From: Litorimonas sp965205225
GTDB lineage: Bacteria; Pseudomonadota; Alphaproteobacteria; Caulobacterales; Maricaulaceae
Direction of reading: 5' to 3'
Assembly (NCBI GenBank): GCA_965205225.1
Contig: CBDBFZ010000003.1
Coordinates: 1,364,001 to 1,428,000, forward strand
DNA: 64,000 nucleotides
Under the pieces are notes generated by a model. It was not told where the DNA came from. It made no database searches and saw nothing but the letters and a program-made list of their open reading frames with translations. A program made the translations under genes and the position numbers. Each line of letters opens with the position of its first letter. Position 1 is the stretch's first letter. This document shows positions 25,935 to 36,700 of this stretch, in pieces.

Positions 25935-26250
25935 GATGTTCCGTCCTTACGATTTGCTCTGTCTGCTCTGCTCTGTCTGGCCAGAAAACAGTTCTGCCAA
26001 CGAGCCCAAAAATTACGAAAGCCGCGCGTGCGAGAGACTCACCGGGCAGCAATGGCGGGCGAACTAGCCCTGTGCCCAAACACTGTCAAGCTAGACCGTC
26101 AGCCAGTCGTGGGTCAATTTGGATTTGATATGCCCAGCTTTTCCGGAATAGTGCCGTAGTTTCCATAGCTTAATAGCATGCGAGACGGGATATAGATCGG
26201 GCGAGACCGCATTCTTTGTAGAAGGGGGGGAAGCACCGCCCTGTTCCCTA
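25935..26250. other. Intergenic region between rplU and the defence locus
   Basis: No gene is supported here. The interval must hold the promoter for rplU (reading left) and the 3' untranslated end of the HNH gene. A purine-rich run GGGGGGG occurs at about 26224-26231. I see no clear terminator, repeat or attachment site marking the left edge of the locus. Confidence 0.5.
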
Positions 26251-27018
26251 TCAGGAATCTGCCGTGCTTTTTTCGAACACTTTGTCACGGTGCCATTGCA
26301 GGCGCGCGCGGTGTTTGTCGGTCAGGCGAACCGGGGTCTGCCAGCGCAGTTCGGCGGCGGCAGCCTCGCTGAGCCGCGTCGACAGTTGCGGCACGCCGTC
26401 ATCACCGAAGCTGACGAGGCCGCGGTCGAATGCCGCGTCCCACAGCGCCGATAATAGCAGGCCGTTATGCACGTCCAGTCGTTCGTCGTCGCTTTCGCAA
26501 TCCTTCCATGGTCTGATGTGCGAGGCCCGGAGCAGGGCGTGATCGGTAATGCCGGTCAGCGGGCACCGGCCCTGCCAATAGCTGATCAGGCGGTCGCGGA
26601 AAATGCCCTGCCCAACGCGCTGCACCACCAGACGCTCTGCTTTGGTCGTCTTTGGCATCGCCTTCGTGCGGTGCAGGAATTCCCACAAGGGGGCATCAGG
26701 CAGGCTGACAGCAAGTTCGTAAATGCGTTGCATGGCTGCATAGAGGGCGGCAAGCGTGTCAAAGGTATAGCGGGCAAGGCCGGGGCCTGGCATATTGGCC
26801 GCAGGCGGCTCCAAATCCTTGATGACGCCGGCATGATCAAGGGCAAGGTACCATGGCCCCCGCGATCCTGAAGCCGCTAGCCAGATTGCCCCGTGCGCCG
26901 TGGTTGAGCCATAATGCCGCCAGCCGCCAGCCTCGCCATGGGAGCGGCGGAAACCGTTCTGGAACGCGGCCTTGTCGCATTCCTGGAGGACGGGGAAGGA
27001 TTGAGGGGATTCGATCAT
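26251..27018 (-). CDS. HNH_2 family endonuclease of the defence locus
   Basis: A 255-residue protein whose C-terminal half carries an HNH nuclease core of the HNH_2 type often found beside restriction systems: RCPLTGITDHALLRASHIRP (His 167) and then W, followed by DVHNGLLLSALWDAAFDRGL (His-Asn 184-185). The N-terminal half (GGWRHYGSTTAHGAIWLAAS) looks like a separate sensor or accessory domain I do not recognise. It is the last gene of the locus; its ATG overlaps the methylase stop by 4 bp, so it is co-translated with it. It is probably the effector nuclease, by inference only. Confidence 0.82.
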   Translation of the reverse strand: MIESPQSFPVLQECDKAAFQNGFRRSHGEAGGWRHYGSTTAHGAIWLAASGSRGPWYLALDHAGVIKDLEPPAANMPGPGLARYTFDTLAALYAAMQRIYELAVSLPDAPLWEFLHRTKAMPKTTKAERLVVQRVGQGIFRDRLISYWQGRCPLTGITDHALLRASHIRPWKDCESDDERLDVHNGLLLSALWDAAFDRGLVSFGDDGVPQLSTRLSEAAAAELRWQTPVRLTDKHRARLQWHRDKVFEKSTADS

Positions 27019-30000
27019 GCCATCGCCATGGCTTTGAAGTCGCCGCTTGCCTCCATCCGGTCCCAGGATTCGAGCACGAGGCGGGCGGTGCGGTATTCGC
27101 CGTGTTGGCGGATTTCATTTTTCTTGAGCACGCGGAAAGTTTCGGAAGGGTAGTCGGGGCCTTTAATGTCGGCGGGGTCAAGGATGTAGCGTAATTCGTC
27201 GCGGCTCAGGCCATAGGCGCGGGCATAGAAGGCGTCGAGATCGGCGCGCAGGTGGGCGCGGCGGTCCTCATCCCAGGCGAAGGGCGGGCCGTCATGACCC
27301 AGGTCGCGGGCGAAGGCGGCGAGGCTGTGCGAGGTATAGGTGAGTTCGAGCACTTTCGGCGTGATGAAGGCGCGGCGCGGTTCCGTATAGAAACCGGGCG
27401 GCAGGATGGGGAGTTGCTCATAAATGAAGAAATTCAGGTTTGTCCCGCCCACTTTATGTCGTGCAGCAAAGTCCAGAGTTAAGGAGCACAGGTTTCCAAT
27501 GAGCCCGGCAAGCTCCTCTGCGTCGATGTCAGATCCGAAAGACATCAATGGCAGGCTGTTACCCACGCCAACCTTTGGGAACACCGTTGCAATAACAGTT
27601 CTTTCGTCCGTTGCCCTTGCGATGTTGCGCCAGCCCATCAGCCAGTCGCGGTTCCAGCCTTTGGCGGCGAGTCGCGTGGCGACCTCATCCTCCGGCACCC
27701 AGTAGCGCGGGGCGAGCTCGAAATCCGGATCCCGTTTCCGCGCCGGGTCGATATCGGACGGGGGTTTTCCGCTTGCGTCATAGCCAGCCCAGCGGTGATC
27801 GAATTGGTGAATCATCTTGGCCTCGTAGAGCGGCACATATCGTTTCGGCTCACCGCCGGTCAGGGTGAGCGAGGTCGCATCGCTGCCCTCGACATCAAGC
27901 ACACTCTGGGCGGGGTGGACGCTCTCGGTCAGCCAATTGGCACCATGGCGGATGAAGCCCGCGCGTTCCAGATCGGCGGCGGTGCGAAAAAGTTGGGAAT
28001 CCGAGGTCATGTTGAACAGGCCCTGTCTGAAATCAACGCTCCATGGATTGCCCGTCTTGCCCGCGCCCTTATCGACCAACACTGGAGCGTTGGCGTAAAT
28101 TTTTGCGGTCAGTTCCGCATCGGCGCGCGAACGAAAAACCGGGGCTGTTTTTGTGTTCGGGTTGATCGCGGCGATGGCTTCGGGCGAGAGGGTGAAATTG
28201 CGCTCCGGATCGGCCAGTTGCGCCGGTTCGGTCAGAAAGAAAGCGAAACGGGCGGCGGGTTCGTTGCGCCCAAGAGTCAGCAGAGCGAATTTGAAACTGC
28301 GATGAACGCCGATGAACAAAGGTGCAGAGTTCTCGAAATCGACCAGTTGCGCCAGCCGCCGCGCCTTTACGAGTCTGGCAAAGAATGGCGCCGTCGTGGC
28401 GTCGGTGGCGATTCCCGTCGGCACGATCACCCCGGCGCGGCGCCGGGAAAGAGCGGCGAACAATTCGGCGAAGAGTGCATAGGTGTTGACTTTTCCACGA
28501 GCAGTGAGGTCGAAGCGCCCGCTGGCGCGCGCAAACTCATTGCTGGACTCGAAGGCTCGCTTGTTGACCGTAAATGCTAAAAACACTTCCGGTTCCATCA
28601 CTTCAAGACCGGCAATTGCCTGTTTTCGAGCAGCGCCTTTTAATTCGGCGATTTCGGGTTTTCGGGATGCGAAATACTCCTTTTCCGAAAGCTGCATCAC
28701 CTCCCATGGCGGATTGCCCAGTACTAGGTCGAAACCGCCACGCCCCATGACATCGGGAAATTCCAGCGGCCAGTGGAAGGCGCGGGCGGACAGCGCCGCG
28801 TCGACCGCCATTCCGAATAGCGGTCCGAATGGCTGCACGCCCCGCAGATATTCCCAGAGGGTTCCTGAGGTCGGGATCGTTTCGGCACCCCGGCGCGGCA
28901 AGCCGCCAGGTTCGGCATGAGGCCCGCCCTTCCTCTTCGCCAATAGGAATGCCGATATGTAAAAATCGCAGGCCCGGGCCAGGGACCATGCGTTGGCCCC
29001 TCGGGAGGTTAGCTCATGCAGCCTTTTATCTTTCGCCTCAATCTCTTTGACCGTGTTTTCCGGCATATTGCGTAATTGCCCGAATTTACGCATGAAATCA
29101 TGCTGCCGGTTAAAGCCGAAGCCCTCGGTGATGCGGTCCTGCTCTTTCTTCTCGCGCTTGTTTTTGCTCGCATAATGTCGCGCCACCTCCTTATCGTCGC
29201 CAGTCAGCGGCTTGTAGGCGGTATCGGGGATGCCATCCTCCAGCACTTTGAGATCGAAGACGCCAAGCAGCGCGTCGCCGCAGCGGATTTGCGCATCGAA
29301 GAAGCCGAGGGGAAGGCCGGGGTCCACCGTCTCGACCCAGAGCGCGACCTTGGTCAGCTCCACGGCCATCGGATTACGGTCCACCCCATGTAGGCAGGAG
29401 CGCGCGACATCGCGCAGGGCATGACGGAAGTCGGACAGAGCGGGCGTGCCCTCTTCTGAATCGGCAGTGCGGATTCGGGCCAGGCGTGTGGCGATGCGGC
29501 GGGCGGCAGCGAGCAAGAAATGACCCGATCCGCAGGCCGGGTCGATGACTGAGAGTTTCAGCAATGCCCCGGCAGGGTCATCCGCCTCAGCCTCGGTTTC
29601 ATCAAGTACCGGCTCAAGCGCCGTGTCGAGCAGCGCCTGAACGAGGCTGTCGGGCGTGTAGTAGGAGCCGCTGGTCTTGCGCTGATTGCCTTTTCGCTCG
29701 GCCGCCTCGGAAGCGAAGATGAGGGTCTTGCCGTCATCGCCCAGTTGCGGCTGTAGTTCGAGCAGGGATTCATAGACTGAGCCCAGCTCCTCCGTCTCCA
29801 TTGCGCGCCAGTTGACGGGGACCCTGCCGGTCTTTCCGGACAGATAAGAGAGGCGGTAAAGCGCCTGCATGAAGGCCTTGTTGCGCAGGCGGGCGGTTTC
29901 GAGATGGGGCAGCCTGTCGGCGGCGAAGAGGCCGCCAAGCGCCGGCAGGGCGAGCGCCTTCTGTCCGTAGGCGAGGGCGCGGAAGACGATCTTGACGCCT

Positions 30001-31007
30001 TCATAGCGGTCATGGTGCTTGTCCCAGGTCGCGGCGCGGATGCATTGTTTGCGCAGGGCCGCGAGAGAGTAACCTTGCCTATAAAGTGCGCGGGCGTCAG
30101 TCTTGGCGTCGGTGGGGTGAAGCAGGTTCCGGTCCTCGGCTACCATCAGGAAGATCAGGCGGTAGACGAGGCGCAGCAATTCGTTGAACCATTCGGTCAG
30201 GTTGACCTTGCCGGATTTCAGCCTGGTAGCGAGGTCGGGGTTGGCCTCAAGGAAACCAGAGCCGAGCACTTTGAGCGCGATCTGGACCTGGTCGGCAAGG
30301 CGATCCCGGGCCACTTCACCTTCCCGGGCGCCAGTGTCGCGCCACCGTTCCAGGGCGCAGTCTGTGGCGGGGGTACCTTCAGTTCCGAACCGGGACCGGT
30401 GGATCAGGAGCCAGAGGACGGCAAAGGATGCGATGTCCCCGTTCGAGAAGATCTGGGCGAGGTTAGCCTCGATATAGGCCGGACGGGTCAGCGAGGCATT
30501 GTCCCGCATGAGCCGGATCAGTGTGCCGTTGGTACCAAGCCCCCAGAGCGCCTCGTCATGTTCGTTCAGATAATCCTGCAACGCATAGGCTGGCGACCGG
30601 GAACGATCAGTGGAGAGGGTCGGGCTGCGCCGGTCCAGCCTCTCCTCGGTTGGGGGCACGACCAAAACCGGAACCCGCCCGCCCGCAAGCAAGGACAAAA
30701 CCCCATCCGCCGGGCACAGATCATCGAAGCCGAAAGTCTCTTTAAGAAAGTCCCGGACAAAGCGCCGCGTAGCATTCTGTGTCGGCGTTTCGATCTTGGC
30801 GAATATATCGAAATGGGACTGTCCGACCCGGAAAGCCGTCGAGAATTCCTCGCGGATCGTCAGGCCTTTGCGAACGGAGTAGTCTTCCGGTGTCTGCTCC
30901 GGTGCTGCCAGCTGATTAATCTTGGCAATCATGGCGGGGGCGACGAGATTGCCCTCAAGGCTGAGCGAGGGCCATGCGGACATATCGGTAACGGGTTTGC
31001 GGGCCAT
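27015..31007 (-). CDS. Giant Eco57I-type DNA adenine methyltransferase (DrmMI-like)
   Basis: A 1330-residue protein. Motif I DPACGSGHFLLAAARR is at residues 489-504, and the N6-adenine motif IV NPPW is at 765-768 in FDLVLGNPPWEVMQ. GSYYTPDSLVQALLDTALEP (~447-466) is the conserved lead-in to motif I. About 450 residues precede the catalytic core and about 560 follow, which probably contain target recognition. Size and architecture resemble DrmMI of class 1 DISARM and BREX PglX, and the SNF2 neighbour favours the former. It begins 2 bp after the SNF2 gene stop. No nuclease motif is evident. It is GC-richer by eye than the flanking housekeeping genes. Confidence 0.88.
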   Translation of the reverse strand: MARKPVTDMSAWPSLSLEGNLVAPAMIAKINQLAAPEQTPEDYSVRKGLTIREEFSTAFRVGQSHFDIFAKIETPTQNATRRFVRDFLKETFGFDDLCPADGVLSLLAGGRVPVLVVPPTEERLDRRSPTLSTDRSRSPAYALQDYLNEHDEALWGLGTNGTLIRLMRDNASLTRPAYIEANLAQIFSNGDIASFAVLWLLIHRSRFGTEGTPATDCALERWRDTGAREGEVARDRLADQVQIALKVLGSGFLEANPDLATRLKSGKVNLTEWFNELLRLVYRLIFLMVAEDRNLLHPTDAKTDARALYRQGYSLAALRKQCIRAATWDKHHDRYEGVKIVFRALAYGQKALALPALGGLFAADRLPHLETARLRNKAFMQALYRLSYLSGKTGRVPVNWRAMETEELGSVYESLLELQPQLGDDGKTLIFASEAAERKGNQRKTSGSYYTPDSLVQALLDTALEPVLDETEAEADDPAGALLKLSVIDPACGSGHFLLAAARRIATRLARIRTADSEEGTPALSDFRHALRDVARSCLHGVDRNPMAVELTKVALWVETVDPGLPLGFFDAQIRCGDALLGVFDLKVLEDGIPDTAYKPLTGDDKEVARHYASKNKREKKEQDRITEGFGFNRQHDFMRKFGQLRNMPENTVKEIEAKDKRLHELTSRGANAWSLARACDFYISAFLLAKRKGGPHAEPGGLPRRGAETIPTSGTLWEYLRGVQPFGPLFGMAVDAALSARAFHWPLEFPDVMGRGGFDLVLGNPPWEVMQLSEKEYFASRKPEIAELKGAARKQAIAGLEVMEPEVFLAFTVNKRAFESSNEFARASGRFDLTARGKVNTYALFAELFAALSRRRAGVIVPTGIATDATTAPFFARLVKARRLAQLVDFENSAPLFIGVHRSFKFALLTLGRNEPAARFAFFLTEPAQLADPERNFTLSPEAIAAINPNTKTAPVFRSRADAELTAKIYANAPVLVDKGAGKTGNPWSVDFRQGLFNMTSDSQLFRTAADLERAGFIRHGANWLTESVHPAQSVLDVEGSDATSLTLTGGEPKRYVPLYEAKMIHQFDHRWAGYDASGKPPSDIDPARKRDPDFELAPRYWVPEDEVATRLAAKGWNRDWLMGWRNIARATDERTVIATVFPKVGVGNSLPLMSFGSDIDAEELAGLIGNLCSLTLDFAARHKVGGTNLNFFIYEQLPILPPGFYTEPRRAFITPKVLELTYTSHSLAAFARDLGHDGPPFAWDEDRRAHLRADLDAFYARAYGLSRDELRYILDPADIKGPDYPSETFRVLKKNEIRQHGEYRTARLVLESWDRMEASGDFKAMAMA

Positions 31008-31009
31008 GC

Positions 31010-33775
31010 CTACACCTCGCCGGGCACAAGGACGAATAATCCGATGACATCGGGCGGAAGCACGGTTTCAACACTGATGCGGGGTGCCGATCTCGCAGCT
31101 GCGCGCAGGCGGGCATGGTCCTCCGCGAGTTCCGCCGCTCGCCTGTTCACAAATGTTACCAGCGGTCCGGAAATGATTGCGGGCAAGTCCGACTTTGCAG
31201 TGTTTATCATCCGCTCTCTTGCAATTTGCGCAAGATCAGCAGTTGCTGGCATGTTCAGCATTTCACGCGCGGTCCCTCCGGTCGCTATAATGCTGTTCCC
31301 CTGAAGGGCAGCAATTGCAGCTTCTTCGGCGAGTAGCAGCCGTTCCTTGCGGGCGTGGATGGTGAGTTTGTAGCGGATGCGTAGAAGCAGGATGCGCGTC
31401 AATGCCGACACTGCCGGAGTCGGCCAGGCCCCGACACGCCCGATGCCAAGATCTGCAAGGGATTCCTGGTCCAGTGAAGCCTCGACAAGGCTTTCTGCGA
31501 GAGAGGTAGTTAGAGGATGGGTGCGCGTCAACAGGGACGTATCTGAAGGCGCAGGCTCGGCAGTGGCAAGCTTCACTGATTTCTCAAGCCCTCCTTGCCC
31601 GAGCTTTTCTTTCAGGCTCTCCTGCAGCGCGTAGACATGCGCAACTTGCAGATTTCCTTTCTTTTCGAGAGGCACGCCAAAGCGGGACATGGCGCGTTCG
31701 ACGAACTGCCTTGCATCATCTGGCGAGCCGAGCAAGTCCTTAACCTTGTTCCATTCCGGTGCGACCTCGGCCGGTTTCATTGCGTTTTGTGCAAAGCGCG
31801 TACGGGATTTCTTCTCGTTCTCGCTCGCATCGCGCCAACGGGCTTCCATCGCATGTGTGCCGTCTTTCAGCCGTAAATCAAATGCCAGTTGCTTGTGGTC
31901 ACCACGACGGAGCATCATCGCTGCCATCAAAGCGTCGGTGACGGGTCCGCGTTCATCAGGCAGCGGCACGGTTACGCCTGTTGCTTTCCGGATTTCTTCT
32001 GCTTTACGCAAGATCACGTCGAGGACAGCACCGTCGATGGCGCTGTCCGGCGAGAACATCATGATCGACCGGACGCATTTGGCGGGTTGACCAAAACGGT
32101 CCACCCGGCCTTCCCGCTGTTGGTGCCTCGTCGGGTTCCAGGAGAGGTCATAGTGGACGATAGTATCGAAGAGCTGCTGCAGGTTAATCCCTTCAGACAA
32201 GCAGTCTGTCGCTACTAGGATGCGCTGAACGTCTTTTTTACCCTCTTTAATCGACATTTCCGAGACACGGTCCCGTCGCTCGTCCGGTGTCAGCTGTCCG
32301 GTGACGGCCTCAATGGTCAGTTTCGGAAAAACCTTGCGCAGGCCGTCCTTCACATGCTCAGCCGTTGCTAGATATCGGCAAAATATAACCGGATTGGCGC
32401 CCGCTTTGATTAACGGCTTTAATGCGCTGACAAGCGCGTCAAGCTTGGGGTCTTTTGCGACCGAAAGACTGGACGCCTGATCCAGGAGCGCTTGCAGAGC
32501 CGGATCATTCGGGAAGATCATATTGGGCTCAACGTCAATAGCGTCTTCGTCATCGCCGTCCTCGTCGTAGATTTGTGGTTCCAAACGCTCCACTTCGTTC
32601 GAGGCACGGTTTCTTAGGGCGCTGAGCGCCGCCGCCGGGGAAGACCCCACGCACCGCATCAAGGCGAGGGTCCCCCAGAAAGCAAGCCGCTGATCTTTCT
32701 TCTTATCGCCAGCTTTCGACACGACTTCCAGGCAGTAGTCGATAGCGGACTCCTGAAAGGCCAGATGGTCGACCGAAAGGCGATAAGGGGACTCCCTTGT
32801 CTCATGCTTTGGAAAGGAGCGATCTTCGTCCCAGTCACCTTCGATAAGATCGACTCGCCGTCGCTGAACCAAGTGTCGCGCCAGGCGCTCGCGGTAACGT
32901 GCATTGTTGAAATCTACCGAGGCAAATTCTTGATCAATCAGTGACAGAAGGCGCGCGAAGGCTGCTTCATCTCCAGAGTGTGGCGTGGCCGTGAGCATGA
33001 CGATCCTGCGTTCTCGATCCTCCGCGAGCCTCTGGAGCAAGTCGAAGCGTTGCTGCTTGCCTTTGTGTGTCCCGACGCAAGCATGAGCTTCATCAATGAT
33101 GACAAAGTCAGGACAGGTCCGTGTAAAACCCTCCCGGCGCCTCTCGGCTTTGATGTAGTCGAGGCTGACGACCGTGAAGGGGTAGGCATCAAATAGCGTC
33201 TGCGCGAGTGGCAGGTTGCGTTCCAGCCTCGCGGCTGTGCCGGATGTGACCGTTTCGGCATCAATGCCGAAACGGTCCTTGAGTTCAGTAATCCACTGAT
33301 CAACCAGATGCGGTGGACACAGGACCGAGAAGGCATCGACTTCGCCCCGATCCATGAATTCACGCAGGATCAGGCCGGCTTCGATGGTCTTGCCGATGCC
33401 GACATCGTCAGCGATCAGCAAGCGGGGCACCTGCAGGCGCAGGACCATAAGTAGCGGAACAAGCTGATAGGTTCGGGGTTCGAAGGTGAGCTGCGCGGCA
33501 GACCGGAAAGGCCCGGCACCGCGGCGCAGGGTCAGCCGAAGCGCATCCGCCAGAAGTGCCGCTTTGGCTTGTACGGTGGATCGCGCATCGTCAGGCAGAT
33601 CAAATCTTGCGGCCGCCACGCTTGAGATCTCCAGCGCAGGATCAAGGATGACCACGTCATTCTCGTTTCCAGAAAGGGGGCGAAGCGCCAGGATAGCCTC
33701 GCGCGGGGCAGGCAATGTCACCCATTCCCGCCCCCGGGCGCGAACAAGATCGCCCGGCGAAAAACTTGGCATCAT
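31010..33775 (-). CDS. SNF2-family helicase/translocase (DrmD-like)
   Basis: A 921-residue SF2 ATPase. Motif I is DDVGIGKTIEAGLILREF (~123-140), motif II VIIDEAHACVG (DEAH at 228-231), motif III ATPHSGDEAAFA, and motifs V-VI ATDCLSEGINLQQ then WNPTRHQQREGRVDRFGQ. This is the HepA/RapA-like arrangement also seen in DrmD of class 1 DISARM, where such a protein travels with a giant adenine methylase. It begins 3 bp after the stop of the DUF1998 helicase gene and is followed 2 bp later by the methylase. All catalytic motifs look intact. Confidence 0.87.
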   Translation of the reverse strand: MMPSFSPGDLVRARGREWVTLPAPREAILALRPLSGNENDVVILDPALEISSVAAARFDLPDDARSTVQAKAALLADALRLTLRRGAGPFRSAAQLTFEPRTYQLVPLLMVLRLQVPRLLIADDVGIGKTIEAGLILREFMDRGEVDAFSVLCPPHLVDQWITELKDRFGIDAETVTSGTAARLERNLPLAQTLFDAYPFTVVSLDYIKAERRREGFTRTCPDFVIIDEAHACVGTHKGKQQRFDLLQRLAEDRERRIVMLTATPHSGDEAAFARLLSLIDQEFASVDFNNARYRERLARHLVQRRRVDLIEGDWDEDRSFPKHETRESPYRLSVDHLAFQESAIDYCLEVVSKAGDKKKDQRLAFWGTLALMRCVGSSPAAALSALRNRASNEVERLEPQIYDEDGDDEDAIDVEPNMIFPNDPALQALLDQASSLSVAKDPKLDALVSALKPLIKAGANPVIFCRYLATAEHVKDGLRKVFPKLTIEAVTGQLTPDERRDRVSEMSIKEGKKDVQRILVATDCLSEGINLQQLFDTIVHYDLSWNPTRHQQREGRVDRFGQPAKCVRSIMMFSPDSAIDGAVLDVILRKAEEIRKATGVTVPLPDERGPVTDALMAAMMLRRGDHKQLAFDLRLKDGTHAMEARWRDASENEKKSRTRFAQNAMKPAEVAPEWNKVKDLLGSPDDARQFVERAMSRFGVPLEKKGNLQVAHVYALQESLKEKLGQGGLEKSVKLATAEPAPSDTSLLTRTHPLTTSLAESLVEASLDQESLADLGIGRVGAWPTPAVSALTRILLLRIRYKLTIHARKERLLLAEEAAIAALQGNSIIATGGTAREMLNMPATADLAQIARERMINTAKSDLPAIISGPLVTFVNRRAAELAEDHARLRAAARSAPRISVETVLPPDVIGLFVLVPGEV

Positions 33776-33778
33776 CGC

Positions 33779-36700
33779 TTACCCCTTTAACAGCTTGATG
33801 AGGTGTTCGGGGATAGCGGCGTGCGGAGACATTGGCAGCGAGACCAGTTCCCAACCTTTGTTCGAAGCGTCTTGAGACATTTCAGACGACACGAAGTTGG
33901 CTGTTGCGGCGACGCCGTGACCACGCCACGCAAATTCCACGTCGTTTCCGCCAAATTTGACGGGCATAATATCTATATGTGGAAGGCCCGCTTCTTCGAA
34001 AGCCCTCACCCACAGAGAGGCGGAACTCTCAAAGGAGGCGCGTGTCTTCATGAGTGTCTGTCCGCGAGCCAGGTCAATCAGAAGCTGGGCTACTTCTGAG
34101 CTGCTCCGATCTATCTGTTCGTGATCCGGTTGGTTGAAATAGGAGAGGAGACAATGATAGCAGCCACGCACACAGGCCTCATTCTTCTTCTCAGTCAGAC
34201 AATTACTGTTTCCAGCCTCGATAGCTGCCTGGATGTTGTCAAAATGCATGAGTCCGAGTGCGGTCCGCGCAACTTCGCTGATCGCTTTGGGGTCATCGAT
34301 CAGGCGGTTCAGGACCCCAGCGCCGCCCTCAGTCGCCTCATAGGCAAGGATTGCTCTGCGGTTATCACGCGCCGGCAACGGTTCGCCCAGAATTTCTCCT
34401 TCCTCAAGCTGATAAACGACTTCAATGCCTCGCATTAAGGCGTGCTGGACTGTGGTTATTGTTGTGGGCGTGAACGCCTCCGCTTCCCTGAAGCGAAGCA
34501 GAAGCGCATTCTTCCTGTCCCGGACGATTGGAACGATTTTGACGGGTCTAACGACATCGGGCGGCGTGTCGGTTTCCGCGTCTTCATCTTCCGCTTTTGC
34601 CCAATAGCCAGTCCGGGGATCGATGTTGAAGCCGAGGACGGTTTTGTTCCTGCGACGCTTCAGTCCCTTGTTGAGGCGGCTGATCTCGGCGCTGTTGGCA
34701 TATTGAAGCGCGAGCAATGTGGTATCGCCGCATTTGAACTCAGCATTCGTGACCTGAAGCTGCCCGTCTTTCGTGGGCCAGGCGAACACTGTCTGGATGT
34801 CGAAGCCCTGGCGCACCCGCTCTTCATCGTTGGCAGTAATGCGCTCGACAGGCGCTGCCTCGACATTGTCGATACGAAGCGTGCGTTTGATGGGCACTTC
34901 CCCGGCCATATGGGTATCACAGCCGTGACAGCGTTCGACCTCACCTTCATGACATGCGCCGCAGTTTGGACAGATGTAGATGTCTTTCGTGGCCAATTCA
35001 GACCCGTCGCCTTTATGCGCCTGAGGCGGGAGCTTGGCTTTCATGACACGGTAGGCCCGGCCTTCATGGTAGATCAAGCTGCGAGGGCCAAATTCGGAAA
35101 TCGCCAAAAAGCGTGCGCGCGAGATAAACGAGCCGGTTTTCCCTTCCCCTGGCACAAATGCATAAAGTGGCAGGCGCGGGAAGTTATAGCCCGGAAGGAA
35201 ACCTTCCGTTGCCAAATAGCGGTATGAGTAGAAGTCCGAGCCGTTAGACGCTTTGCCCTGTTCAAGGATCGTCAGCTGATCGCTGGCCTGCATTTGCGCA
35301 GTCTTGATCTTGCGGCGATCAGAGCGGGAAAGCCCTGTGATTTCTGATCGTGCGTTAGCCTCGGCCAGTTGCGTGCGCGCAGAGTCGTAAAGTTCTCGCC
35401 AGCGATTGAACGCACCATCGAACTTCCTTGGTGCGTTCATGGCAACGTCATCGACAAACTCCTCGGGTTCACCGATCCAGACTGGCACTGAACCGCCATC
35501 CGCCGCCAGGATCTGATCCAGAACCCGCTTCATGGGAGAACGTGCCCGTGTGGCCAGATCCGACTTTGAGATTACGGACAGAACTTCTTCTTTGAGCGGA
35601 TAGTTTTCACCATTGAGATCAAGAATTTCGGGAATATTGGCAGACAAGGCCAGCTCCGCCTCCGCCAGCCACACGGCGTGCAGGTGCGAGCGCACCAACT
35701 CTTCGTTGGTGATATCGAGGGTGGGAGGGCGCACCACGCCCGCCACCATATCGTTGCGCCGCTCGAAGAAGTATTGGTCATGCGGCGAACCGGATGCGCA
35801 ATAGGTCATCACGACCGCCGCCTGGCCCGAACGTCCCGCGCGGCCAGCGCGTTGGGCGTAGTTTGCAGGCGTCGGGGGTACGTTGCGAAGATATACAGCG
35901 TTCAGGGCCGATATATCGATGCCGAGTTCCATCGTTGGTGAGCAGAACAATGCGGGCAGAAATTGGTCGGACTCACCTGAATCTCTTATCTCGGCCTGAT
36001 ATTCTGAAGTGCTGAGGTTGGCGCGGTCATCATCTTCGAACCTGAATCGCCATTCCCGCCATTCCCGCTGTTTTTGCGAGACTTGCGCCGTATGCTCGCG
36101 ACCCTCCAACCCCCAATATGCGCTTTTGCCAGAGGCGAGATCTTTGGCGATGGAATGGTAGAGATCATGAAAGTAGCGGTTCCCGTGCTTGCCCTTATCT
36201 GAAAGAGCTGCGCCCGGAACGAGCCTGACAGCCGACGGTGTCAACCGCCATCCCACCAAGTCCTTATCAAGTTCGATTGGTGCGACCAACCCTTCGTCTG
36301 CGAGCAGCTCAAGCAGACGCGAAAAGAATTCGAGATAATCTTCCTTTCCGAGTTTCGTGCCGATGACGCTCTTCTTGTTGATCAATCGCGCGATCCGCGA
36401 GTTATGGCCCGCACGCAAAAGCGTCTGTTCTTCACGCAGGCCGATGACGCCTTTTCTGCGGGGACGCAAAAGCAGGGACGAACGCCCGCGGGGATTTTCT
36501 TTGGCATCAATAGCCCAGGGTGAACGCAATAGGGATCGCGATTTCAGGGCGACGCTGTCAAGAAGCGTCAGGTCCAACGCTTCAGTGTTGACCGCGAGGC
36601 CCTCGACCATTGCGCCGAGGACACTCTTCAATAGGTCGGTGCATTTTTCCGCATCAAGTTTGCCCAGCACGGGCAAGATGGTCATTAACCGCTCGCGGTC

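Noticed and set aside
29904..31304. A 466-codon plus-strand open frame antisense to the methylase
   Set aside because: It is antisense to a clearly coding GC-rich gene, has low-complexity composition and no recognisable domain. Long antisense frames are expected in GC-rich coding DNA.
34442..35227. A 261-codon plus-strand frame antisense to the DUF1998 helicase
   Set aside because: The opposite strand has clear zinc and helicase motifs. This frame has no domain and no ribosome site.
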